A DNA stretch of 64,000 nt from Bacteroidota bacterium (lineage in GTDB: Bacteria > Bacteroidota > Bacteroidia > CAILMK01 > JAAYUY01): the NCBI GenBank assembly GCA_016776505.1, contig JADHTG010000004.1, positions 16,320 through 80,319 on the forward strand, given 5' to 3'. Positions 26,736 through 34,829 of this stretch are shown piece after piece. A program made the position numbers and the translations under genes. The notes below the pieces were generated by a model, which saw only the letters and a list, made by a program, of their open reading frames with translations, searched no databases and had not been told where the DNA came from. The stretch's first letter is position 1. Each line of letters begins with the position of its first letter.

Positions 26736-28541
26736 TTATTTGCCTATACAATACAATAAATCTCCTGCCCTGATATAAATATGCCCATCAGCAAAAGCAG
26801 GCGTACAATCTGATCTTTCTCCCAATTTCGGCTCAGCAATCAATTCAAATTTTCCGGATGCTTTGATTATCTGCATAGTCCCTTTTCGATCCAAAAGATA
26901 TATTTTTCCATCTACCTTAATTGGTGAAGAATAAAAACCATTATCAAATTCATGCTCCCATAGCAGATCCCCGCTTTTAGCATCGTAACAAACCACAATA
27001 CCGTATACTGTCGGAATAATCACCATATCATCAAATGCAAGAGGACTGGGAACTTCTGATAAATATTCATTGTCTTCCCATAAAATTTTCTGTGTTTTGA
27101 CATCTATGGCTACCAAAGATGCATATTCATTCATGGCGAATACAATTCCATTGGCATAGGCTGCTGAGGGGCCCACCTCACCTGACATGCATTCCACTTT
27201 CCAAAGCTCTTTTCCGTTTTGAGGATCATATGAAGCCACATAGGGATCGGAGCTTAGAATAATCTCATTTCTGTTTCCGGTGTGGACCACTATGGGTGAT
27301 GCCCATGAAATATTAACTTTTCTTTCTGTGCTCCAAATAATGGATCCGTCTTCAGCAGATAAAGCCATTAGTTTTGCACTCCTTCGCTGATCATATTGTA
27401 CAATCAACTTATTCTCAAACATGACAAGGGAAGAAGAGTGCCCATAATGATTAACCGGCATTCCCAGATTTTTAGACCATTTCAGTTTCCCATTCAAATC
27501 TACTGCGATGATGTCTCCATTGCCAAATATGGCATATATATGAGTCCCATCTGTTGTTGGGGTAGGCGCAGCAAGCCCTGTATCATCTGAAGTTTCAGGT
27601 GATTTTGGAGGTGAACCCGGAATGTTTTCAGCTCTCGAAGTCCATAGTATTTTGCCTGAATTTTTGTCTATGCAATACAATTCGCGATTGTTATTACTTG
27701 CAGCTGTTATAAATACTTTATCATCCCAAACAATGGGGGAACTATAACCCTGCAAGGGGATTTTTAATTTCCATTTTATATTTTGATTGCCGGGCCCATC
27801 CCACTGAACAGGTATATTTTTTTGATAGGATATACCGTTGCTGCCCGGTCCCCGAAATGAAGGGAAGTTTTGTTTTATTAATGCCCATGAGGGAAATGTA
27901 TATTTTTCATTAATTATGATTTCATTCATTGTATCCAAAATCACAGAATCTGATTCAGGCTTTGGTAATTCATCCTGTTTTTCTGTAAACATTTGCTCTC
28001 CTTTTTCATCTCGATCTGTTGATCTGCCAGCTGCCTGCGTGAACTGATTTTCCAGTTCAGAATTGGACAGATATGCTGCAATGAGCGCTGCTGCAACAAT
28101 TACGATTCCTCCTGTCATCATCCAAAAACGGGCATTTTTATTATGTAGAATTATATTTTCCGGTTTTTCATCCGAAATAACAACTGCCTTTTTTTTGTTA
28201 AGACTTATAATTTGTAATGAAATAACAACAACTGCAATTCCAATTAAAAGCAAATAGCCTCCGATCCTTACTTGCCAGGTATTGGTGAAATAGGCTTTTC
28301 TGCTGACGTGATCAAATGTTCTTATTTCTTCCCTTAAAGCTTCATCTTGTGGATTATCATTCAGGCGCTCTATTAATGCATTCAGGGTGTTTTGTTCAAT
28401 AGGATCTACCTTTTTCATTTGCAGAAAATTGGCAATCAGGAGAATGCAAATGATGAAGGAGAAGATCCCGGCCACGTAGGATATTGATATCCATGGTTGC
28501 TGGCTGCCAGTTACTCGTATCTCATTTCTCGTTTCTCGCAT
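26736..28541 (-). CDS. Membrane-anchored PQQ-like beta-propeller protein (propeller 4)
   Basis: 601 aa. Three membrane segments (about residues 18-40, 90-112 and 138-160) are followed by a charged linker and a propeller (about residues 225-601). The propeller opens with FPSFRGPGSNGIS and IKWKLKIPLQGYSSPIVW and has blades such as CIDKNSGKILW, ALSAEDGSIIW, SYDPQNGKELW and CYDAKSGDLLW. The odd number of helices suggests the propeller faces the periplasm. The first 16 codons are made of an ACGAG-type repeat, so the native start may lie elsewhere. Its stop abuts the ATG of the NuoEF gene, tying the membrane propeller to the NADH module. Confidence 0.85.
   Translation of the reverse strand: MRETRNEIRVTGSQQPWISISYVAGIFSFIICILLIANFLQMKKVDPIEQNTLNALIERLNDNPQDEALREEIRTFDHVSRKAYFTNTWQVRIGGYLLLIGIAVVVISLQIISLNKKKAVVISDEKPENIILHNKNARFWMMTGGIVIVAAALIAAYLSNSELENQFTQAAGRSTDRDEKGEQMFTEKQDELPKPESDSVILDTMNEIIINEKYTFPSWALIKQNFPSFRGPGSNGISYQKNIPVQWDGPGNQNIKWKLKIPLQGYSSPIVWDDKVFITAASNNNRELYCIDKNSGKILWTSRAENIPGSPPKSPETSDDTGLAAPTPTTDGTHIYAIFGNGDIIAVDLNGKLKWSKNLGMPVNHYGHSSSLVMFENKLIVQYDQRRSAKLMALSAEDGSIIWSTERKVNISWASPIVVHTGNRNEIILSSDPYVASYDPQNGKELWKVECMSGEVGPSAAYANGIVFAMNEYASLVAIDVKTQKILWEDNEYLSEVPSPLAFDDMVIIPTVYGIVVCYDAKSGDLLWEHEFDNGFYSSPIKVDGKIYLLDRKGTMQIIKASGKFELIAEPKLGERSDCTPAFADGHIYIRAGDLLYCIGK
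28498..28541 (-). repeat. ACGAG-type repeat forming the 5' end of the membrane propeller ORF
   Basis: The minus strand reads GCGAGAAACGAGAAATGAGA and continues with related units, similar to 21302-21345. It supplies codons for the first residues (MRETRNEIRVTGSQQP). Confidence 0.45.
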
Positions 28542-28560
28542 CTTTATTTCAATTCAATTA

Positions 28561-29880
28561 CTATTTAAACCTCACAGGTTTTCTAAATCCTGCAAACAGA
28601 AGCCTGTGAGGTTTTTCTTCTTCAGGCATGGGACAATAATCCATGCATCTTGCACAGCTTAAACAACTTCCCCTGTCTGGTTCATAATCGATCCTGTGCT
28701 TATTAATCGATAATCCTGCCAGGCTTAGCCCAAATACCAATCCTATAAATCCTCCTAATATCCACGCACCCACATGAAACTCTCTGATTATGGAAGCCGC
28801 TTCAACATAAAGATCCTCCTCCGATTTTCCAAGACTTTTGTAGGTAGTTAATTCAAGACTGGGCTCCAATTCGCTGCTTTCATTAAAAGTCATTAATTCT
28901 TCTGCAAGCTGAACCCGGGGGTGAACACTGGCTAAATTCTCATGAAATTGAGATCCAACCCATCCTCCTGCCAATATCAATAAAGGCAAAATAAAGCTAA
29001 GAATTATAAATCTTCTGACAGCTATTTGCCTGTCTTCCTTTTTCTTGTCCAGTGTCGGTTCATTGATAGCACCAAAAGGACATGAGTTTTCACAAAGCTT
29101 GCATTGTATACAAGTTGTTGGAGTTATGGTCATGTGTTTCCATGATATCCTGCTGACCAGGTTTAATAAAACACCATAGGGACAAAAAAACCTGCAGTAA
29201 GGACGGGCTACAAATACTCCGACGAGCAGAAATGTAGCACCAAGGACAAACATGCTGAATTTAGCATCAAACCTGTAAATTCCAATAAAGGGATCGTATC
29301 GGCAAATGATAAAATCCGTTGCTGTGGCAGCATATAGCAGCGCAAATCCCAAATATAAATATGGAATGATACCCAATACGGTTTGCAACCAGGATTTCAG
29401 TTTCAAGGGTCGGAATGCTATTATATCCTGTATAGCTCCCAGAGGACAGATTCCTGCACAAAATGTACGACCGAAAAAGAGGGTGAAGAGCAAAGGAATA
29501 ACAAAAAATGCGATGACTGTGATGGGTATTTTATATCCCGGGTTGAATAATGCCAGTGCAATGTTTTGAACCGATCCTACTGAACAAACGCATCCTTCTT
29601 TTATAAATCCAAAATATACAATGGAGAAAACTGACATGCCAAGAGCTCCCCACCTGGACCGTTTTTTTAATATGAACCAGCTAATTAATGACAAGCTAAC
29701 CAGCAGAACAAAAACATCCAGGTATTCCATGAATTGAGATCGAGCATCCGGTGCAATAGTAGGTGGCTGCTGATGCCCATATTCAAATTCCGGTTTGGGA
29801 AATCGCTGAACAGGAGAAGCCTGAACAAAGGAAATCGTAAAGAAAACAAAAATCAATATGAATGTGATCTTTTTACTCAT
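28561..29880 (-). CDS. NapH/NosR-like membrane polyferredoxin
   Basis: 439-aa integral membrane Fe-S protein, probably passing electrons between the quinone pool and a partner. A signal-like N-terminus and about six membrane segments are visible. The NapH/NosR hallmarks GRTFCAGICPLGA and RPYCRFFCPYG (paired C-x3-CP motifs) are present. They are followed by the [4Fe-4S] motif CIQCKLCENSCPFGAI and, at the C-terminus, CLSCARCMDYCPMP. The start overlaps the stop of the NapG-like gene by one base (TAATG), so the pair is coupled as in napGH. No nap, nos or nrf catalytic gene is nearby. Confidence 0.88.
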   Translation of the reverse strand: MSKKITFILIFVFFTISFVQASPVQRFPKPEFEYGHQQPPTIAPDARSQFMEYLDVFVLLVSLSLISWFILKKRSRWGALGMSVFSIVYFGFIKEGCVCSVGSVQNIALALFNPGYKIPITVIAFFVIPLLFTLFFGRTFCAGICPLGAIQDIIAFRPLKLKSWLQTVLGIIPYLYLGFALLYAATATDFIICRYDPFIGIYRFDAKFSMFVLGATFLLVGVFVARPYCRFFCPYGVLLNLVSRISWKHMTITPTTCIQCKLCENSCPFGAINEPTLDKKKEDRQIAVRRFIILSFILPLLILAGGWVGSQFHENLASVHPRVQLAEELMTFNESSELEPSLELTTYKSLGKSEEDLYVEAASIIREFHVGAWILGGFIGLVFGLSLAGLSINKHRIDYEPDRGSCLSCARCMDYCPMPEEEKPHRLLFAGFRKPVRFK

Positions 29881-30473
29881 TATCCCTTTTGCTTTTGATA
29901 ATCCTTTTCTTCAATTCCTTGAAATAAATAGGCACTCTTGGCGGGAACTCTCGAATAAGCTTCAGATGGGCAATCACGGGCAATAGAACACTGGTTGCAA
30001 TTATCACATAGTTTATGATGAACCTGAAGCTGAAGAGAACCATTACCGAAAGCACCGCAACCAGCCACACATTTGGCGCATCCTATGCATAAATCCTGGT
30101 CAATGTCATATTCAAAAAAAGGATCTTCTATAAACTTTCGTTTGATGGCATTCGTAGGACACAATTGATTTTCAGCTGCTGTGGTTAAATTCTTAGTTTC
30201 TGGTCTGAAATAACCACCACATAAATCACAGTAACCACACAAAGCATATACATGAAAACACTTCACAGCAGAGGGTGTTTTTACACAGGAGGTCGCACAT
30301 CGACCACATTGCCGGCATTTAGACGGATCCAATTGCCAAACCATTTCCTGGCTGCTTAATTTTGTCCATGCAGCAACGCCAATGGCCCCAATGCCTAATC
30401 CCACTGTGTATCGCAAGCCTTTATTTAAAAAGTCCCTGCGATTGAGCTTATTTTTTTTGGATGAATCAGTCAT
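29880..30473 (-). CDS. NapG-like Tat-exported ferredoxin with four 4Fe-4S motifs
   Basis: 198 aa from the ATG at 30473, which begins MTDSSKKNKLNRRDFLNKG with a twin-arginine signal and hydrophobic core. The frame extends to 30590, but that overlaps the previous gene. Four [4Fe-4S] motifs are visible: CRQCGRCATSC, CGYCDLC with a later CPTNAI, CIGCAKCVAGC and CDNCNQC with CPSEAY. Size, Tat signal and cluster number match NapG, the periplasmic partner of NapH in quinol oxidation. The next gene is the NapH-like membrane protein. Confidence 0.88.
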   Translation of the reverse strand: MTDSSKKNKLNRRDFLNKGLRYTVGLGIGAIGVAAWTKLSSQEMVWQLDPSKCRQCGRCATSCVKTPSAVKCFHVYALCGYCDLCGGYFRPETKNLTTAAENQLCPTNAIKRKFIEDPFFEYDIDQDLCIGCAKCVAGCGAFGNGSLQLQVHHKLCDNCNQCSIARDCPSEAYSRVPAKSAYLFQGIEEKDYQKQKG

Positions 30474-30687
30474 TTTGAGGGTTTTTAGCTTGTTGCTCGT
30501 ATTGGTACAGAGCAGCTTCAGGCAATAGACAATGGTTGATTTTTCTGCAATTCTTACAGGCGAAATTAAAACTGCAGTCAGAAACAACATTCTTCTTGTT
30601 TCGTACTATAAAAACAGTGCTCATTGCTGCTAACCCAGAAAATACAGAGCCCCTGATTATATTATTTATGAATTTTCGTCTGTTCAT
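30466..30687 (-). CDS. Small twin-arginine protein with four cysteines
   Basis: 73 aa from the ATG at 30687 (MNRRKFINNIIRGSVFSGLA); another ATG at 30705 adds six residues. A Tat-like RR motif and hydrophobic segment are followed by a short tail with C-x5-C-x2-C-x5-C, which could hold one Fe-S centre or a disulfide pair. Its last 8 bases overlap the NapG-like start, so it belongs to the same unit. No known family was recognised. A role as accessory subunit or maturation factor of the NapGH-like pair is only inferred. Confidence 0.7.
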   Translation of the reverse strand: MNRRKFINNIIRGSVFSGLAAMSTVFIVRNKKNVVSDCSFNFACKNCRKINHCLLPEAALYQYEQQAKNPQND

Positions 30688-30733
30688 AATTAAATTTTTC
30701 GTCATCCATCTTTGAATTATTTATTCGTGACAT

Positions 30734-30890
30734 GAAGACTCATGGAGGCCACACGAAGATATGTGAAGGCTTTCCGTATATATTTTCAGTCCTTGCTTTA
30801 GCATTTTCACATAAAAGTTAATCAGCAAACCTATCTTTTTTACTGAAAATTTCATATCAGTTCATACTTGTGCTTTGTGCATCTTCTTCA
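30734..30890. repeat. CACGAAGA-type palindromic repeat, second copy
   Basis: In the 218-bp gap, CCACACGAAGATATGTGAAG on the left and an inverted CATCTTCATCTTCGTG-type arm on the right form an imperfect palindrome of the same family as 22492-22580. Several further CTTTGTG/CTTGTG pieces lie between. No promoter was recognised here. Confidence 0.45.
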
Positions 30891-30923
30891 TCTTCGTGTA
30901 ATACACAAGGAGCGCGAAGATTT

Positions 30924-31886
30924 TTAGAGTTTTTCATAAATTCTCACATTTCCGTTATAGGGATCCAATAAAATGATCCTGTCTTTCGAATCTACCGCCA
31001 AATCGATCCCTTTTGTTCCTTCATCAAAACTTTCAGGCCCGGCTACCAGGCAATCATAATCACCAGACGGCAAATGTATTTTTACCCTTTCCAGTCCCTT
31101 TTCACTTGTAACAAATGAGCCATTGGATAATATGGCCATGTGGGTTGGATTACAACAACCACTAAAACCTTCTATGCTCATGGATGTTCGTTCCCAGGAA
31201 GAAATAAGCGATCCTGTAAAATCATAAGCCTCAAATGCGTGCCTCCCTGAATTGACAACCCATAATTCATCATCCCGTCCGATGGCCAAATCAAAGAAAG
31301 GGCTGGGAATAATGAAACCAGGAATCCCTTTCAAAGAGTCTTTTCTCCCAATTTCATTCATAAGTTCCCCTTGCGTATTGTAATGATAAACGATCTTATT
31401 TCCTGCATCTGCCACGAACACATCCGTTTCGGAAGCGTCTATACTAGTGAATATGGCTTTATCGTTCGGGCTATCCCAGCTATCCTGAAGAACTCCCATG
31501 CTATCCAATACCTCCACATGATCGTTCATGGCAAGATATATTTTAGCATCCGGGCTTATTTTAATAGCAGAGGCATCTTCCTTTAATTCAATGGTTTCTA
31601 ATAAATTTCCATTGGATTCGTACACCAGAATTTTTTCGTTTCCAGCAATGTATATCCTGTCTTTATTATCTGTTGCAATGGCATATAAATTATCTGATTC
31701 AGGCAATATCCTTGAAACTTCACGATAACAGATCTGGGATGAGTCGGTTTCTTTAAGATTACTCAAATCGTATTCATACTGGTTTTCCTTATTTTTGTTT
31801 TTTTCATAAAAGAAATCCCTGCCAATAAAAAACAAGGCTGCCAAAAGCAGGAGAACGGATGATACAATGATGATTTTTTGTTTCAT
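30924..31886 (-). CDS. NHL-type (6-bladed) beta-propeller, membrane-anchored
   Basis: 320 aa. An N-terminal membrane helix (IIIVSSVLLLLAALFFIG) is followed by a propeller of NHL style: repeats such as AIATDNKDRIYIAG, IDASETDVFVADAG, LAIGRDDELWVVNSG and LAVDSKDRIILLDP. One blade carries an adjacent Cys pair in GFSGCCNPTH, which might form a vicinal disulfide or bind a cofactor. It differs from the other propellers in lacking the Trp-docking blades and the N-terminal RG tag. It is located outside the membrane by topology. It has its own promoter candidate. Confidence 0.82.
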   Translation of the reverse strand: MKQKIIIVSSVLLLLAALFFIGRDFFYEKNKNKENQYEYDLSNLKETDSSQICYREVSRILPESDNLYAIATDNKDRIYIAGNEKILVYESNGNLLETIELKEDASAIKISPDAKIYLAMNDHVEVLDSMGVLQDSWDSPNDKAIFTSIDASETDVFVADAGNKIVYHYNTQGELMNEIGRKDSLKGIPGFIIPSPFFDLAIGRDDELWVVNSGRHAFEAYDFTGSLISSWERTSMSIEGFSGCCNPTHMAILSNGSFVTSEKGLERVKIHLPSGDYDCLVAGPESFDEGTKGIDLAVDSKDRIILLDPYNGNVRIYEKL

Positions 31887-31941
31887 TTTGTTGATTAAAG
31901 ATTAGAAAATTCCATAACAATTTTGTGATTTCATCTGCGAA

Positions 31942-31949
31942 CAAAATTA
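31942..31949 (-). promoter_or_regulatory. Putative -7 element for the NHL-propeller/NapGH unit
   Basis: CAAAATTA on the plus strand reads TAATTTTG on the minus strand (TAnnTTTG), about 56 nt upstream of the ATG at 31886. No clear -33 partner was seen. It would allow the NHL-NapGH-NuoEF part to be expressed apart from the upstream propellers. Confidence 0.4.
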
Positions 31950-31965
31950 CAATTTGATCATCTTG

Positions 31966-31981
31966 CCTGTCGGCAGACAGG
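31966..31981. repeat. Short GC-rich palindrome
   Basis: CCTGTC, loop GGCA, GACAGG between two minus-strand genes. This is a common Bacteroidota intergenic palindrome form. It could act as a weak terminator after the upstream propeller gene. Confidence 0.45.
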
Positions 31982-31998
31982 TTATGCAATTTGTCAAT

Positions 31999-33423
31999 TT
32001 ATTCAGCTTTCATATTAAGGCAAATCATTTTTTTTGAATCTCTCATTATAAGATATCCGTCGGCAATTGCAATCGGTCCCCAGGCATCCTGTCCGTCCAT
32101 TACTTTGAATTTATCAAGTAACTTGAAACCGGAAGTGCTCAGCCGGGCAATAGTGACTGTCCCCTCATCATTCAAAATAAAGAATTTTCCATCAGCCATA
32201 ATATAGGGTCCTAAACCGAATCGTTCAGTTTGACCACTTGTCCATACCGCTGTTTGTAAATTGTCTTTGTTATAACAAACGAACTGGTTTCTGTCAGGCC
32301 CGGCATCTTTAGGCAATATCCCAAACAGATGATCCTGATAAAAGATGGGGGTTTGCTGTTCTGAAGCCATTCCCTCTTTAGCTTTATATTTTTTAAGAAT
32401 TTTAACATCATATTCATTCACATCCCTGACTATTTTAAAAAGCATCGCTCCGGCTCCATAACCTGCGGTAATAAATATTTTTCCATCATCTAATACCTGC
32501 GGTGATGGGGCTACTACAGATGGAGCAAATTCATTGGTTTTCCATAATATTTGTCCCACATCTTCTCCTTCAGCAGATATTCCACAAATTCCACCAATAG
32601 CGGCATAAATATACATTTTTTTTCCTTCTATTGTCATAGGCATAATAGAAGAATGTGACATTTTCCATTGACCAGGATTGGGTGTTTTCCAAAGCACTTT
32701 TCCTGTTGCACAATCCAGCCCGATGATTAATGAAGAGCCTGCAGGGGCAATAATTGCTATGTCATTTTCTATCATCGGGCATTGTCCTGTATACCAAAAA
32801 GGCATTTCGGATCCATATTCCTTGACTAAATCAATTCCCCAGAGAAAATCTCCTGTTTGTGAATTTGTGCACATGACATGACAACGCGGACCTATTGTGA
32901 CGACAAAACTGTCGTTTACAGCAGGGATTGTTCTTGACATCCCGTGATTTCTTTTCACATGAACCTTATAGGATCTTTTCCACAATTCTGTTCCATTTTC
33001 GAGAGCAAAGCAGCGCAAAGCGTCCTCTTTTGTTTCTTCATCATAATCGAGGATATAGACTTTGCCATTGTAAATGGCCGGAGCAGCATGTCCTTCCCCT
33101 AATTCCACTTCCCATAGTATATCAGCTGTTTTTCCACCAAAACTACTTATTAATCCGATTTTCTCCTTATTGATATTATCCCTGTCCGGACCCCTGAAAA
33201 CATTCCATTTTCCTCTTAAATTGGAGGAATAATCAGCATATTTAATGAATTGTTCTCCTATTTGTATTTTTTCGCTGAGTGCTGAATCCATATCAATTCG
33301 CTGATCCATTCCCGGTACCCTTTTAGTTATATTTTCTGAAGGATTGTAGATAAACCAGAATACCAGTGAGGCTATTCCTATTATGATCAGGGAGACAAAT
33401 ATGGATTTGGATAGTCCGTGCAT
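31999..33423 (-). CDS. PQQ-like beta-propeller protein with N-terminal anchor (propeller 5)
   Basis: 474 aa. A single hydrophobic helix near the N-terminus (IFVSLIIIGIASLVFWFIY) with no evident cleavage site suggests an anchored, outward-facing propeller. The shared tag appears as WNVFRGPDRDNI. Blades include CFALENGTELW, CTNSQTGDFLW, GLDCATGKVLW and GISAEGEDVGQILW. Six or more Cys are scattered in blades, more than in the other members. No CxxCH heme motif was seen. It is separated by 156 bp from the tandem pair upstream and 112 bp from the NHL propeller downstream. Confidence 0.84.
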   Translation of the reverse strand: MHGLSKSIFVSLIIIGIASLVFWFIYNPSENITKRVPGMDQRIDMDSALSEKIQIGEQFIKYADYSSNLRGKWNVFRGPDRDNINKEKIGLISSFGGKTADILWEVELGEGHAAPAIYNGKVYILDYDEETKEDALRCFALENGTELWKRSYKVHVKRNHGMSRTIPAVNDSFVVTIGPRCHVMCTNSQTGDFLWGIDLVKEYGSEMPFWYTGQCPMIENDIAIIAPAGSSLIIGLDCATGKVLWKTPNPGQWKMSHSSIMPMTIEGKKMYIYAAIGGICGISAEGEDVGQILWKTNEFAPSVVAPSPQVLDDGKIFITAGYGAGAMLFKIVRDVNEYDVKILKKYKAKEGMASEQQTPIFYQDHLFGILPKDAGPDRNQFVCYNKDNLQTAVWTSGQTERFGLGPYIMADGKFFILNDEGTVTIARLSTSGFKLLDKFKVMDGQDAWGPIAIADGYLIMRDSKKMICLNMKAE

Positions 33424-33579
33424 TATTACTTATTAAATCTAAACAACATCATTACCAGCAGATAATCGGTTAATTTGGAGATGTTTCCACCCTGGGTACA
33501 ATTTCTTTTAGCAGGGGTTTTTCTTAAAGTTCGCTAATTCACTGTCAGGCTTTGTAAAGAACAATAAAACTTAAATCTT

Positions 33580-34818
33580 CTATTTTTCTTTTATATCAAA
33601 AGCCATTAAGGCATTTCCATGTCTCACATATAAAATCCCATCTTTAATCACCAAATGGGACCAGTGAGGTCCGTTACCTAAATTTATTTTAAACGAACTT
33701 ATTATTTTGAACTCTTTGGGATCCGCTTTTACCAATGCGATATTTCCTGTTTTTTCTTCATAACAATAGAGCATTCCTTCTGCAGAAATAATAGATCCTT
33801 TATTAATCCATTCCTCATTATACATCATTTCTCCGCTTTCCCAATCCAGGCAAATCCAATGGCCCATTCTATTCCCCATCCAATTGGCGCCATATATATA
33901 ATCCCCTACTTTAACCACTCCTCCGTGATGTACGTCCAGTACTTCGTCTGACCATACAAAAGAAACGGAATTCCCATTTTTTGAAAGTTCAAGCATCACT
34001 CCTTTATGATCGTAGCCACTGGTAACATACAATTTACCATTGTAATACAATGGAGTGTTGGTCTGATTATTCCATCCTTTTTCATTTGAATAGGACTTGA
34101 AATTGAATTTCCAGAGAATTTTGCCGTTTTCAGGAAGTACGCCTATAACATAACTCGCAGTTGTATTGACAATTATTTTTTTGTTATGATGATTTATCAG
34201 CAAGGGGGAAGTATAGGAAGGAGCATCGTCTATACTTTCAGATTTCCAGATCAAATCACCTGTTTTTTTATCGAGTGCAATCATGGTGGTTTCTTTTCCA
34301 CCGGGTGTAAAAAATACCTTGTCTTCATAGATTAACAGGGACTCAGCCAATCCCCACCTGCCAAAAGTACCATTTAGGGTTTTGCTGGCCTCAACTTTCC
34401 AGATAATTGAGCCATCCAGGGCATTGAGACAGGCCACATCACCTGATCCGCTGGAAACATATAAACGATCATTTTCCAGTGTAGGCGTGCTCCTGCTTTC
34501 TGGATAAGTAGCATCCCAGGCACGGCCATACGCAGTTTTCCATTTGAATTTTCCCGCTTTATCAATTGCAATGACTGCATCCATCGTATCAACTTTTCCC
34601 GTGCAATAAATGAGGCCATTACCTAATGAAACTGATGAATATCCTTTAGGAAGATCTTCATAAGCCCAAAGCATCTCCGGACCCTCTTCCGGCCATTGTT
34701 TTAACAGCCCAATTTCGCTATAAACACCCGTTCTGTCTGGCCCGCGCCATTCACTTATATTTTGAGCACTTAATTGAATCGATAAGATTACAATCCAGCT
34801 TAATACTATAATTTTCAT
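33580..34818 (-). CDS. PQQ-like beta-propeller protein, exported (propeller 6)
   Basis: 412 aa with a signal peptide (IVILSIQLSAQ). The tag is EWRGPDRTGVYSE, followed by LLKQWPEEGPEMLWAYEDLP. Blades: AIDKAGKFKWK, CLNALDGSIIWK, ALDKKTGDLIWK, LPENGKILWK. It is a close paralogue of the adjacent gene at 34.8 kb over the whole length (for example ESRSTP against GVRSTP, and GRWGLAESLLI against IKWGMTENLLI). The tandem pair is 11 bp apart, so it arose by local duplication. No catalytic residues were recognised. Confidence 0.85.
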   Translation of the reverse strand: MKIIVLSWIVILSIQLSAQNISEWRGPDRTGVYSEIGLLKQWPEEGPEMLWAYEDLPKGYSSVSLGNGLIYCTGKVDTMDAVIAIDKAGKFKWKTAYGRAWDATYPESRSTPTLENDRLYVSSGSGDVACLNALDGSIIWKVEASKTLNGTFGRWGLAESLLIYEDKVFFTPGGKETTMIALDKKTGDLIWKSESIDDAPSYTSPLLINHHNKKIIVNTTASYVIGVLPENGKILWKFNFKSYSNEKGWNNQTNTPLYYNGKLYVTSGYDHKGVMLELSKNGNSVSFVWSDEVLDVHHGGVVKVGDYIYGANWMGNRMGHWICLDWESGEMMYNEEWINKGSIISAEGMLYCYEEKTGNIALVKADPKEFKIISSFKINLGNGPHWSHLVIKDGILYVRHGNALMAFDIKEK

Positions 34819-34829
34819 TTGGGTTTTAA

